64,000 nucleotides of DNA from assembly GCA_964568585.1 (NCBI GenBank), contig CAZMQI010000008.1, positions 1 to 64,000 of the forward strand, read 5' to 3'. The stretch comes from RGZA01 sp964568585. GTDB lineage: Bacteria; Pseudomonadota; Alphaproteobacteria; UBA9219; RGZA01. Below are positions 42,318 through 51,394 of the stretch, piece by piece. A program made the position numbers and the translations under genes. Numbering within the stretch: the stretch's first letter is position 1; the number at the start of each line of letters is the position of its first letter. A model generated the notes under the pieces. It had not been told where the DNA came from, made no database searches, and saw only the letters and a program-made list of their open reading frames with translations.

Positions 42318-45236
42318 TTATTTCCCCAGTGCCTTATCGACCAGTTCGGCCTGTTCCTTGTTATGACGTTTCAGATAGCCTGTTGCAGGGGATGCAGCGT
42401 CTGGGCGGCCAACATAAATCGGGCGATCCTTGCGTCCGCAATCATTCAGAACAGCTTCGATGCGGCGATCGGCGAACAGCCACGCGCCCATATTCGCTGG
42501 TTCTTCCTGACACCAGACAACATCCGCTTTTGGATAACGCTTCAGTTGTTCGGCAAGTGGCTTGGCTGGGAATGGATATAGTTCTTCCAAACGCACAATC
42601 GCAACATCCTTGATACCGCGTGTATCGCGTTCTGCAACAAGGTCATAATATACCTTGCCGCTGCACAGAACAACGCGGCGAACTTTTTTCTCATCCACTG
42701 CGGTGCTGACTTCAGGGATAACGCGAAGGAACTTCGTTCCCGGGCCCATATCTGCGAGCGCGGATACGCATGCTTTATGACGCAGCAATGATTTTGGTGT
42801 CATCAAAATAAGTGGTTTACGGAACGGTCTGCGGATTTGGCGGCGCAAAATATGGAAATAATTTGCGGGCGTTGTGCAATTGGCAACTTGCCAATTATCT
42901 TCTGCCGATAATTGCAGGAAGCGTTCAAGGCGTGCGGAGGAATGCTCTGGGCCTTGGCCTTCATAACCATGTGGCAGCAGCAGGGTAAGGCCTGACATAC
43001 GTAGCCATTTGGTTTCCGATGACGCAATGAACTGGTCGATGATGACTTGCGCGCCATTGGCGAAATCGCCGAACTGGCCTTCCCACATCACCAACGCGTG
43101 TGGTTCAGCAAGTGCGTAGCCATATTCAAACCCAAGCACCGATGTTTCAGAAAGTGGGCTATCGATGACTTCGTAGGTCGATTGTTTGCCGGGACGTACT
43201 TGTGACAATGGCACGTGTTGCGCTTCATTGGTTTGGTCAACCAGAACCGAATGGCGCTGCGAAAATGTACCACGGCCACAATCTTGTCCTGATAAACGCA
43301 CGGGCGTTCCTTCAATCACAAGTGCGCCGAATGCGAGTGCTTCTGCGGTTCCCCAATCAATGCCTTGGCCTGTGCTGGTTGCCTGAAGGCGTGCCTCCAA
43401 CTGCTTGGCGATTTTCGGATTGATATCAAAGTCTTTTGGCCATGATGAAATGCTTTTGCCGATTTCCTTCAGCACGTTCAGATCAACCGCCGTGTTACCG
43501 CTGCGGTCTTCACCGGATGCGATTTCAAGACCCGACCATTGGCCTTCCAGCCATTCGGCTTTATTGGGCTTATAACTTGGCGCGGATGCAAAATCTTTTT
43601 CCAAACCATCAACAAAATCCTTTTGGATTTTGTCGGTTTCTTCCTGGGTCAGGCTTTTTTCTTCAACCAGTTTACGTGCATAAAGTTCACGCGTGGTGGT
43701 CAGATTCTTAATCACCTTATACATGCGTGGCTGAGTGAAGGCGGGTTCGTCACCTTCATTATGGCCTTGGCGGCGATAACATACGATATCCATCACCACG
43801 TCTTGCTTGAATTCCTGACGGTATTCCATTGCGATGCGTGCAATGCGCGCCACGGCTTCTGGATCATCCCCGTTCACATGGAACACGGGTGCCTGAACTT
43901 TTTTGGCAATGTCGGAACAGTAGTAAGATGACTTCGAATATTCGGGGTTGGTTGTAAACCCGACCTGGTTGTTGATGACGATGTGAATGGTACCGCCAGT
44001 GCGATACCCTTTCAGTTCCATCAATTCCATGGTTTCAGCAACAACGCCTTGGCCTGCGAACGCAGCATCACCATGCATCAAAATACCGACGACACTGTCA
44101 AAATCCTTATCTTCCAGATTGCTGGTTTTGCCGGCGCGTTGTTGTTGCTTGGCGCGTACGCGGCCCATGACGACTGGGTTCACGAATTCCAAATGCGATG
44201 GGTTAGGGGATAGCGTGAGGTGGAGTGTCTTGCCGTTGAATTCACGATCCTTTGAAAGACCCATATGGTATTTTACGTCCCCCGAACCTTGTACGGATTC
44301 AGGATAGGCTGGCGTTCCTTGGAATTCTGCGAACATCGCGGTATAGGATTTTCCAAGCACGTTGGTCAGTACGTTCAAACGGCCACGATGTGCCATACCG
44401 AATACGACTTCCTTCACACCTAATTCCGCTGCACGCAACAGAATAGTATGGATGGCAGGAATGGTGGACTCGCCACCTTCAAGCCCGAAGCGTTTTGTGC
44501 CGGGGAATTTCACGGCCAAGAACTTTTCAAAACTTTCCGCTTTGGTTAGCTGTTCCAGAATGGTGGTCTTTGCGGCCTTATCGAAGCTTGGCGGGGTGCC
44601 TTCAATGTGCGATTGCAGCCATTGCTTCTGGTCATGGCTTTGTACATGGATGAATTCATATCCAACGCTGCGGCAATAGGTATTGCGGCATACATCCAGA
44701 ATTTGTTTTAGTGTTGCGGTTTGCAGACCCAATACGCCATCAATGAAAATAGGCTTATCCATATCCTCTGCGGCAAAGCCCCAGAAGGCAGGATCAAGTT
44801 CAGGAATGACGGCGGGAATTTTGATGCCTAACGGATCAAGGTTCGCCATCATATGGCCAACCGCGCGGTGCGCTCTAATCATCATCAACGCACGCACTGA
44901 TTGCCGCGCAACGGTTTGTGCATCTTCGCTGGTGTTAGCGGCAGCAGCAAGTGCGGCGGCAGGTTTCGTATCTTTGCCATGACCACCTTTAACGGGTGAT
45001 GTGAAATCGCCAGTTACGCCGATGACTTTTTTATTGGTTTGTTTGTCCCAGCTTGCGCCGCGCAATTCTTTTGCAATGTTGGGCCCGTCTTCTTTGATAC
45101 CTTCGAAAAATCCCTGCCAGCTTGAATCAACGCTGCTGGGATCGGTTAGAAAACGTTCATATAATTCGCCGATGAAATCAGCGTTCGTGCCATAAAGAAA
45201 GGAAAAATTTGCCCCATTGGAATTTGATTGCGACAT
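42318..45236 (-). CDS. sucA: 2-oxoglutarate dehydrogenase E1 component
   Basis: Thiamine-diphosphate decarboxylase subunit of the 2-oxoglutarate dehydrogenase complex. I start at the ATG ending at 45236, giving 972 residues and the family N-terminus SNGANFSFLYGTNADFIGELYERF. The 58 further residues of the open frame to 45410 are not family-like. Key motifs are GMAHRGRLNVL, HGDAAFAGQG (ThDP/Mg), ETMEL, and the C-terminal CQEEPANMGAW. First gene of the sucA-sucB-lpd set on the minus strand. Confidence 0.95.
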   Translation of the reverse strand: MSQSNSNGANFSFLYGTNADFIGELYERFLTDPSSVDSSWQGFFEGIKEDGPNIAKELRGASWDKQTNKKVIGVTGDFTSPVKGGHGKDTKPAAALAAAANTSEDAQTVARQSVRALMMIRAHRAVGHMMANLDPLGIKIPAVIPELDPAFWGFAAEDMDKPIFIDGVLGLQTATLKQILDVCRNTYCRSVGYEFIHVQSHDQKQWLQSHIEGTPPSFDKAAKTTILEQLTKAESFEKFLAVKFPGTKRFGLEGGESTIPAIHTILLRAAELGVKEVVFGMAHRGRLNVLTNVLGKSYTAMFAEFQGTPAYPESVQGSGDVKYHMGLSKDREFNGKTLHLTLSPNPSHLEFVNPVVMGRVRAKQQQRAGKTSNLEDKDFDSVVGILMHGDAAFAGQGVVAETMELMELKGYRTGGTIHIVINNQVGFTTNPEYSKSSYYCSDIAKKVQAPVFHVNGDDPEAVARIARIAMEYRQEFKQDVVMDIVCYRRQGHNEGDEPAFTQPRMYKVIKNLTTTRELYARKLVEEKSLTQEETDKIQKDFVDGLEKDFASAPSYKPNKAEWLEGQWSGLEIASGEDRSGNTAVDLNVLKEIGKSISSWPKDFDINPKIAKQLEARLQATSTGQGIDWGTAEALAFGALVIEGTPVRLSGQDCGRGTFSQRHSVLVDQTNEAQHVPLSQVRPGKQSTYEVIDSPLSETSVLGFEYGYALAEPHALVMWEGQFGDFANGAQVIIDQFIASSETKWLRMSGLTLLLPHGYEGQGPEHSSARLERFLQLSAEDNWQVANCTTPANYFHILRRQIRRPFRKPLILMTPKSLLRHKACVSALADMGPGTKFLRVIPEVSTAVDEKKVRRVVLCSGKVYYDLVAERDTRGIKDVAIVRLEELYPFPAKPLAEQLKRYPKADVVWCQEEPANMGAWLFADRRIEAVLNDCGRKDRPIYVGRPDAASPATGYLKRHNKEQAELVDKALGK

Positions 45237-45550
45237 GAGTTGTGCCTGACCCTGCTTATAAGGTGTTGATTTTTGAACGCACACCATAGCAAGAACCCAA
45301 CCGGTTTTGCAAATGCGAGACAAATTGAACAACTTGTGCGCTAAACCCCTGATAAACCACCCAATGATTTGATGGTGGTTTTTAAAAAAATACCACCCAA
45401 AATACTGCATTGCACTTCATGCATCGCAGCAAAACGATGCAGGCAGCGCCTGCTTAACAGCGGTTTAAGCGTGTTATGGGATAATCAATCTCGGGTAAGT
45501 CATTAGGCTTATCGGGGCACACCCCAAAGTAACAAACATGGGAGAGCGTT

Positions 45551-45619
45551 ATGAAAAAGGAAGTACTTTTCATCGTGGTTCTTGTTGTAGGCGTGATTGG
45601 TTATTTTGTTATCGGATAA
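45551..45619 (+). CDS. 22-residue predicted single-pass membrane peptide
   Basis: A very short gene on the plus strand: ATG AAA AAG GAA to TAA, encoding MKKEVLFIVVLVVGVIGYFV plus IG. It begins with two Lys and is then one hydrophobic helix. A GGGAGAG ribosome site ends about 5 bases before the ATG, and a clear terminator follows at 45680-45720. These three signals make it look real, although no function is known. Function could be a small membrane-protein partner or a leader peptide. Confidence 0.55.
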   Translation: MKKEVLFIVVLVVGVIGYFVIG

Positions 45620-45679
45620 GATAACAAGCGCACCTAACAAGATGTTAGAGGCAAAACATTAAAACGTGAGAAAATTAGG

Positions 45680-45720
45680 AAGGCAGCTCGCTCTAGGCGA
45701 CACAAGGCTGCCTTCTTTGT
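45680..45720 (+). terminator. intrinsic terminator after the mini-gene
   Basis: AAGGCAGC (45680-45687) pairs with GCTGCCTT (45707-45714), followed by CTTTGTTTTCT. It ends the plus-strand transcript of the 22-residue peptide and is 33 bp from the sucD stop, so on the other strand it might also slow readthrough from sucD. Confidence 0.75.
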
Positions 45721-45752
45721 TTTCTCGCGTTTCGTCTTTTTAAAAGTGCGTT

Positions 45753-46640
45753 TTAAGCTGCTTTCTTGCCTTGAATAGCAGCAACCATGGTTTCACCAAG
45801 CTTAGCTGGATTGTCAGTTACAACAAATCCTGCTGAACGCATCGCTTCCATCTTGTCTTGTGCAGAACCCTTGCCGCCGGAGATGATTGCGCCCGCATGG
45901 CCCATACGACGACCCGGAGGTGCCGTTACACCAGCGATGAAGCCGGCGATTGGTTTCTTGATTTTTGAACGCTTGTAGAATTCTGCGCCTTCTTCTTCTG
46001 CGCTGCCGCCGATTTCACCAATCATGATGATGCCTTGCGTTTCAGGATCGTTGAGGAACAATTCCAATGCATCGACAAAGTTGGTGCCGTTGACTGGGTC
46101 GCCGCCGATACCGATGCAGGTTGTTTGGCCAAGACCGGCAGCTGTTGTTTGTGCAACTGCTTCATAGGTCAATGTACCGGAACGTGACACGATGCCAATT
46201 TTACCGCGCATGTGAATATGGCCTGGCATAATACCGATTTTGCATTCGCCCGGGGTGATGATGCCGGGGCAGTTTGGCCCAATCAAACGTGTCTTGGTGC
46301 CGGACAATCCGCGCTTCACGCGCACCATGTCCAGAACAGGAATGCCTTCAGTAATGCAAACGACCAATGGGATTTCTGCATCCACAGCTTCCAAAATCGC
46401 ATCAGCTGCGAATGGGGGTGGAACATAAATGACCGACGCATTCGCGCCGGTTTTTGATACGGCTTCATGCACGGTATCAAAGATAGGAAGGTCCAAGTGA
46501 ACACCGCCACCTTTACCAGGGGTTACGCCGCCAACCATCTTGGTGCCGTATGCCGCAGCTTGCTGCGAGTGGAATGTACCTTGCGAGCCGGTAAAGCCCT
46601 GACAGATAACTTTGGTTTCTTTGTTTACGAGAACAGCCAT
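45753..46640 (-). CDS. sucD: succinyl-CoA synthetase alpha subunit
   Basis: CoA-binding and phosphohistidine subunit of succinyl-CoA synthetase. Visible are QGFTGSQGTFH (CoA-binding Rossmann), GPNCPGIITPGE, and the active-site His in GHAGAIISGGKG. 295 residues, normal length. It follows sucC with 27 bp between them. Confidence 0.96.
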   Translation of the reverse strand: MAVLVNKETKVICQGFTGSQGTFHSQQAAAYGTKMVGGVTPGKGGGVHLDLPIFDTVHEAVSKTGANASVIYVPPPFAADAILEAVDAEIPLVVCITEGIPVLDMVRVKRGLSGTKTRLIGPNCPGIITPGECKIGIMPGHIHMRGKIGIVSRSGTLTYEAVAQTTAAGLGQTTCIGIGGDPVNGTNFVDALELFLNDPETQGIIMIGEIGGSAEEEGAEFYKRSKIKKPIAGFIAGVTAPPGRRMGHAGAIISGGKGSAQDKMEAMRSAGFVVTDNPAKLGETMVAAIQGKKAA

Positions 46641-46667
46641 ATTAGGTTTCCTTGATTATGATTTCAA

Positions 46668-47840
46668 TTAAGCAGCTTTTTTGGTGACAGCGGCCACGAT
46701 TTTCTTCGCGCCATCGGAAAGATTGTCGCCCGATACAATTGGCAAGCCGCTTTCAGCGAGCATCTTCTTGCCAAGGTCAACATTGGTACCTTCAAGGCGT
46801 ACAACCAATGGAACGCTCAGCTTCACTTCCTTCGAAGCTTCGATGATGCCGTCCGCGATGATGTCGCAACGCATAATGCCGCCAAAGATGTTGACGAAAA
46901 TTCCCTTCACGTTTTTATCGGAAAGAATAATCTTGAATGCCTTGGTCACGCGTTCTTTGGTCGCGCCGCCGCCAACATCGAGGAAGTTGGCAGGTTCGCC
47001 GCCATACAGTTTCACGATATCCATGGTGGCCATCGCCAGACCTGCGCCGTTGACCATACAGCCGATATTGCCATCCAGCTTCACGTAGTTAAGATCGTTC
47101 TTGGTTGCTTCGAGCTCAGCTGGATCTTCTTCGCTTTCATCGCGCATGCCCGATACTTCCTTTTGACGGAAGAGGGAGTTGTCATCGAAGTTTACCTTGG
47201 CATCCAATGCAATCACATCGCCTGCGCCCGTTACAACCAATGGATTAATCTCAACAATCGCGCAATCCAACTCGTTGAATGCTTTCCACATGCCAAGCAG
47301 GAATTTAACGCAGTTATTGACCTGTGTACCTTCCAGGCCCAGACCGAATGCAACTTTGCGTGCATGGAATGCTTGCATACCAGTTGCAGGATCGATGGAG
47401 AATTTCTGGATTTTATCAGGATGCTTTGCTGCAACTTCTTCGATGTCCATACCACCTTCGGTGGATGCCATTACGGTGACGCGGCTTGTTGCGCGGTCAA
47501 CGAGCAGACCCAGATAAAGTTCGCGTTTGATATCGCAGCCTTCTTCGATGTAGATGCGGCCAACTTTTTGTCCCTTAGGACCTGTTTGATGGGTGACCAA
47601 GGTCATGCCCAACATGCGCTGTGCTTCCAGCTTTACGGCGTCGATGCTTTTGACAACTTTTACGCCGCCCGCTTTACCGCGACCACCAGCATGAATTTGT
47701 GATTTAACAACCCATACGGAACCGCCTAAATCCTTGGCGACTTTTTCTGCTTCTTCCACAGTGAACGCCGCGCCGCCACGTGGCACGTTGACGCCGTAAC
47801 GACGAAGAAGTTCTTTGGCTTGGTATTCATGAATGTTCAT
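46668..47840 (-). CDS. sucC: succinyl-CoA synthetase beta subunit
   Basis: ATP-grasp subunit of succinyl-CoA synthetase. The 390-residue protein begins MNIHEYQAKELLRRYGV, has the ATP-grasp Lys region WVVKSQIHAGGRGKAGG, IEINPLVVT, and the substrate loop NIFGGIMRCD. Ends with KKAA. First gene of the sucCD pair; sucA-sucB-lpd follow in the same direction after the mini-gene region. Confidence 0.96.
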   Translation of the reverse strand: MNIHEYQAKELLRRYGVNVPRGGAAFTVEEAEKVAKDLGGSVWVVKSQIHAGGRGKAGGVKVVKSIDAVKLEAQRMLGMTLVTHQTGPKGQKVGRIYIEEGCDIKRELYLGLLVDRATSRVTVMASTEGGMDIEEVAAKHPDKIQKFSIDPATGMQAFHARKVAFGLGLEGTQVNNCVKFLLGMWKAFNELDCAIVEINPLVVTGAGDVIALDAKVNFDDNSLFRQKEVSGMRDESEEDPAELEATKNDLNYVKLDGNIGCMVNGAGLAMATMDIVKLYGGEPANFLDVGGGATKERVTKAFKIILSDKNVKGIFVNIFGGIMRCDIIADGIIEASKEVKLSVPLVVRLEGTNVDLGKKMLAESGLPIVSGDNLSDGAKKIVAAVTKKAA

Positions 47841-48034
47841 TGGTCTGGCCTATATATATAAGGGGCATGCACAAGGGATTATTGCGCTGCAAAAGAAGGC
47901 CTTGAAATAGCGTGATTTTAGCGCTCATGCAAGGGGCTTCCCTTGTAACCGTTACCGAACAGGCAAAAGATGCAATAATAGTGCTGCCACAGGCTGAATC
48001 GCTGCGTCATACGCTTGCGTGGTTTGGGGATTAT

Positions 48035-48475
48035 CTACCCGCCTGAAGGTCGGGGATTTGAGCTAATCGACAGAACGAAAAACAGTATCGATAAAGCGAC
48101 TACAACAAGGCTGCCTGCAAATGCAAAAAACAGCAGCACTTGGGGCAGACCCTCGCGGGTGAAACGCAGGTTGCGATAAGCGGTTTCCATCAGGGATTTG
48201 AGCCCTAATCTGTTTGGATCCGCAAGTCCGGGATAGCTTGCATCAATCAGTCCGGTTTGCAGGAAAATATTCGAAATCAGTTTCAAGAACTGGCCGTGAC
48301 TGCTACGCATATTCTTGATGTCTTCGCCCAGTTCGGGGTTGAACATGAAGCGCAACACTTTGCTGGTCTGCGATTTTTCTTTTTGATTTCCGGTCGGGGT
48401 GCCAGCAATCGGGCGTTGTCCCTTAAATGGACCGCCTTGTTGTTGATTGAATGGGTCGAAGTTTTGTCCGAACAT
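48035..48475 (-). CDS. small unknown protein with C-terminal membrane segment, next to dotA-like gene
   Basis: 146 residues: a Gln/Gly/Pro-rich N-terminus (1-35), a central polar part with FMFNPELGEDIKNMRSSHGQ and ISNIFLQTGLIDASYPGL, and a single strong membrane helix (about 115-140) before a short Pro/Ser tail. I cannot assign a family. It lies 65 bp downstream of a DotA/TraY-like gene on the same strand. Legionella dotA is paired with a similarly small membrane protein gene (icmV), but no sequence similarity to IcmV is evident to me. Confidence 0.6.
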   Translation of the reverse strand: MFGQNFDPFNQQQGGPFKGQRPIAGTPTGNQKEKSQTSKVLRFMFNPELGEDIKNMRSSHGQFLKLISNIFLQTGLIDASYPGLADPNRLGLKSLMETAYRNLRFTREGLPQVLLFFAFAGSLVVVALSILFFVLSISSNPRPSGG

Positions 48476-48540
48476 GATGCTATATTATCCTTCTAAGTCA
48501 AACTGGTAAAGCGTTGAATTAAGATTCTGGTACAGCCGAA

Positions 48541-51141
48541 TTATGAAATACCTGCACGTGCGGCATGACCTGCGGCAACCGCCCCAGAAATGTCGGTTGG
48601 GTACAGGATGAAATGTGAGTTAATGGCATTGGCAATCGCAGCCGTTTGGGCTGGGCTGGTGATAGCAGCAATTGAATTCACGCCGCTTATGGCTTGGCTA
48701 TAACGCTGTGCTGCGTCTACGCCTGCATTTAAGGGTGGGGCGTGGGTAGCAGCCATTTGTTGGATATCAGGTGATACGGGCGCTCTGCCTGTATCATTAA
48801 TTGGCGCAAAATGCGGGCTGGATGAAGCTTCCGGCAATGCCAAACGCGGTCCTGGCTCCGGGCTTACCGGGGGGGGAGCGACGGCGGAGGGGGGGGGAGC
48901 CGCTGGAGGAGCGGCTGGTGGAGCAGTTGGTGCTGTTGGGCCTCGCGGCGCGACTTGCGATCGCATATTCGCACCTGCTTGCCCGCTTCGTCCGCCACCT
49001 CCGCCACTAGGTGTGTGTCCTGACATTTGCATACCTGCGCTCAGTGCAGCGCCGCCAAGTGATCCTGCAAATTGGCTCATCATTGCAGAACCCTTTTCAG
49101 CAACAGCGATGGTTTGTGCTGCATCACCCATGTTTTCTTCATGGCTGTTACCACCAATCCAACGGGTTGCGTGTTTAGCAAATGTATCCATCACCTTAAG
49201 TGACATGTTAAGGCAGGTATAAAGCATCGACACATACATGTTGCCGAACGCAATCTTCGCCACCACATACATACCGCCTTTGAATGCGCCAGCGCTGGAT
49301 GTAATCGCCTGATAGAATGTCGTGACCAAATGCGCTGCAATGTTGAACAGCAAGATTGATGCGATGAGGCCGAAGATGGTCATCACCGGCCGTAAGAACG
49401 TATGAATGATGATGTGATAGCTCGGCTCGACTTTTTGTCCGGCGAACCCTTCGCCATAGGGCGTGAGATAGGCAAGCGCCATCAACGGCGCGCATGCAAG
49501 CGATTCAACCACCAGCGCAAGCCATGTCATGACTGATAGTACAAACTTCATGAACGGTAACATCGGCGTAAAGATACCAATCAGGATACCCATGCTCATC
49601 AACGCGCTGGCAAATGCCGATAGAACCGGGATGGCCATTTGCGCCCAGAACAATCCGGCTTTCGGACCAAACGCCTTGCTTTCCTTGCTCGCGACCTGCG
49701 ATGAATACATGGCGTGTTGCGGTTCATTGACGCCTAAATCCACGGCGGCACCCACGCAGTCGAGCGCCGTTCGGATCATTCGGTGTCCTAAATCCACAAG
49801 CTCGGCAAGCGGACTATTCCCTAAATCGATATAGAAGGCGACGCTGCCAGGTGACCAAAGCCCCGATACAACGCCCAGCTGATCCATGAACAATAAAAGC
49901 AAGTCAACGAATTTACGGCCAGCAACGGTGTTACCAATCATATTGGAAACAGCACCACCACCAGAGATATGCGATTGATATTTTCCAACAATCCATTCCG
50001 CCATTTTATAGAAGGCTTGTTGTACAGGTTCAGGGCGAATGAGTTCCGATTTAGGGCCTGTGATGATAGGTAGTGTATCCGTGCCAGAAACGCGGTTACT
50101 ACCACCTGCTGCTAATTGCAGGAAGTATGAACCAGCTTCAACCCAGCCAGCGCCCGCAGAACCTGCACCCGAATTCCAACCGCCACTCACGGATTCCAAT
50201 GTACCAAGCGCGAGCGCTAATCCCATCGCAGGTGCTGGGCCTGGGTCTTCATTATATTCTTTGGTGCCTTGCAGGAATTTTTTCGCAGGCTCCTGCATCT
50301 GCTGAATGATTTGTTCAATACCCGCAACACCTGCTGCGGCACCGGGCCCCATCGAGAAGATGATGACGCTTCCGCATAACGCTTCGTATTTTTCAGTACC
50401 GTATAAAATCGCCGGGCCATAGCCGCGACGGGTAATCATATTATTTGCGCCACCGCTGCTTTTTGATGCATTCAAATTGATAAGATGCATGCATGCGCCG
50501 ATTTTCGCAGCTTCACGTGCAATCGCACCAACGTCTGGCATATGCGGGGTTGGGCTGGTACCAGCGCCAGAACCTGCTTCTGAAAGGAAGGCCCACCACA
50601 CACGGCTCGCCATGTTGGAGCCCCACTCGATGACTTGCAGCGTGATGTATTGCGCCGAATTCAATCCAGAGGCGAGCGGAACAAGCAAGCCAATTGCAAT
50701 CACAAGACGAATAGGTGCCCATACCTGATTGGTGCGTTTACCACCCACAACACCTTGGTGTGCGGTTTCGCCAGTCATAATCAACAGGTGATACAAAAGA
50801 ATTACGCTGGCGACGATTAGTAATGCGTTGCTGTAAATGCCAAGCGCGCTACGCAATGCGGCTGCGTATTGCATCGATGAACCAGGATCGGCAATCGGGC
50901 CAGAGCCATTGCCGCGGAACATCTGTACCCAGCCACTGCCCGAACCATTATCAGCGTCGAAGATTTGCGCTTCAGCAGGCGAAGGAGCGATACAGAAAAC
51001 TGCTGCCAAGAAAACGAATGCAGCAAGGAATGACGAGAAAGAATTTTTGAAATGTGCAAAGCCACGCGCACCGCATGCACGTGAACACTTGCTGCCTTCA
51101 GCAAGAACGGGTAACTGAATTCCACCGTTAAGTTGCATCAT
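48541..51141 (-). CDS. DotA/TraY family type IVB secretion membrane protein, paralogue 1
   Basis: Polytopic inner-membrane protein of Dot/Icm-like systems, 866 residues. The hydrophobic stretch ending SPAEA (about 40-58) is a signal segment after an unusual leading region. Family hallmarks are NALLIVASVILLYHLL, a GGKRTNQVWAPIRLVIA segment, QYITLQVIEWGSN and, later, FMKFVLSVMTWLALVVESLA with LTPYGEGFAG. The C-terminal 150 residues are Pro/Ala-rich and encoded over C8 and C9 runs. It shares all these blocks with the 53-56 kb gene. Confidence 0.8.
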   Translation of the reverse strand: MMQLNGGIQLPVLAEGSKCSRACGARGFAHFKNSFSSFLAAFVFLAAVFCIAPSPAEAQIFDADNGSGSGWVQMFRGNGSGPIADPGSSMQYAAALRSALGIYSNALLIVASVILLYHLLIMTGETAHQGVVGGKRTNQVWAPIRLVIAIGLLVPLASGLNSAQYITLQVIEWGSNMASRVWWAFLSEAGSGAGTSPTPHMPDVGAIAREAAKIGACMHLINLNASKSSGGANNMITRRGYGPAILYGTEKYEALCGSVIIFSMGPGAAAGVAGIEQIIQQMQEPAKKFLQGTKEYNEDPGPAPAMGLALALGTLESVSGGWNSGAGSAGAGWVEAGSYFLQLAAGGSNRVSGTDTLPIITGPKSELIRPEPVQQAFYKMAEWIVGKYQSHISGGGAVSNMIGNTVAGRKFVDLLLLFMDQLGVVSGLWSPGSVAFYIDLGNSPLAELVDLGHRMIRTALDCVGAAVDLGVNEPQHAMYSSQVASKESKAFGPKAGLFWAQMAIPVLSAFASALMSMGILIGIFTPMLPFMKFVLSVMTWLALVVESLACAPLMALAYLTPYGEGFAGQKVEPSYHIIIHTFLRPVMTIFGLIASILLFNIAAHLVTTFYQAITSSAGAFKGGMYVVAKIAFGNMYVSMLYTCLNMSLKVMDTFAKHATRWIGGNSHEENMGDAAQTIAVAEKGSAMMSQFAGSLGGAALSAGMQMSGHTPSGGGGGRSGQAGANMRSQVAPRGPTAPTAPPAAPPAAPPPSAVAPPPVSPEPGPRLALPEASSSPHFAPINDTGRAPVSPDIQQMAATHAPPLNAGVDAAQRYSQAISGVNSIAAITSPAQTAAIANAINSHFILYPTDISGAVAAGHAARAGIS
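48869..48897 (-). repeat. two homopolymer tracts (C8 and C9 on the coding strand)
   Basis: On the plus strand a G8 run (48869-48876) and a G9 run (48889-48897) lie 12 bp apart within the Pro-rich tail of the DotA-like gene. Such runs are slippage-prone; gain or loss of one base would shift the frame and change the last 90 or so residues. Confidence 0.9.
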
Positions 51142-51299
51142 CTTTTTTCAAACATTTATGGAATAACTTCAGCGTCTTAGGCACAGTGTGACTCGTGCAA
51201 AATGCGGCTTGGTTGTTCCTTATGTCCAAAGATTAAAGGACAATAGTTGATGAGGGTTTAATGTGTGCAGGTACGGTTAACGACCTGTAAAGACAGGAG

Positions 51300-51328
51300 A
51301 AAAAAGCCACCACATCAGGCAAAGTGGC
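51300..51328 (-). terminator. intrinsic terminator of the Ala/Pro-rich gene
   Basis: On the minus strand GCCAC (51324-51328 complement) pairs with GTGGC (51306-51310 complement) and is followed by TTTTTT. It lies about 70 bp after the stop at 51395 and before the DotA-like gene, so the two are probably separate transcripts. Confidence 0.6.
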
Positions 51329-51394
51329 GATTTCACAGTCGAAACCAAGGCTTTTTATGGTTTAAGACCGTTAACTAGCAAGCTAATGGCTTGT

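Larger units (their letters stand above)
45237..45752. other. intergenic region sucD/sucA holding a mini-gene and structured leader
   Basis: Between sucA and sucD (both minus) the 515 bases hold a plus-strand mini-gene at 45551. Its possible leader has three consecutive inverted repeats: GCATCG/CGATGC (45421-45440), GCAGGC/GCCTGC (45439-45453) and GCTTAA/TTAAGC (45452-45470). A terminator follows at 45680. The sucA promoter must lie in the first part on the minus strand. Confidence 0.5.

Noticed and set aside
45237..45410. 58-residue N-terminal extension of sucA
   Set aside because: Not family-like; the canonical SucA start is at 45236.
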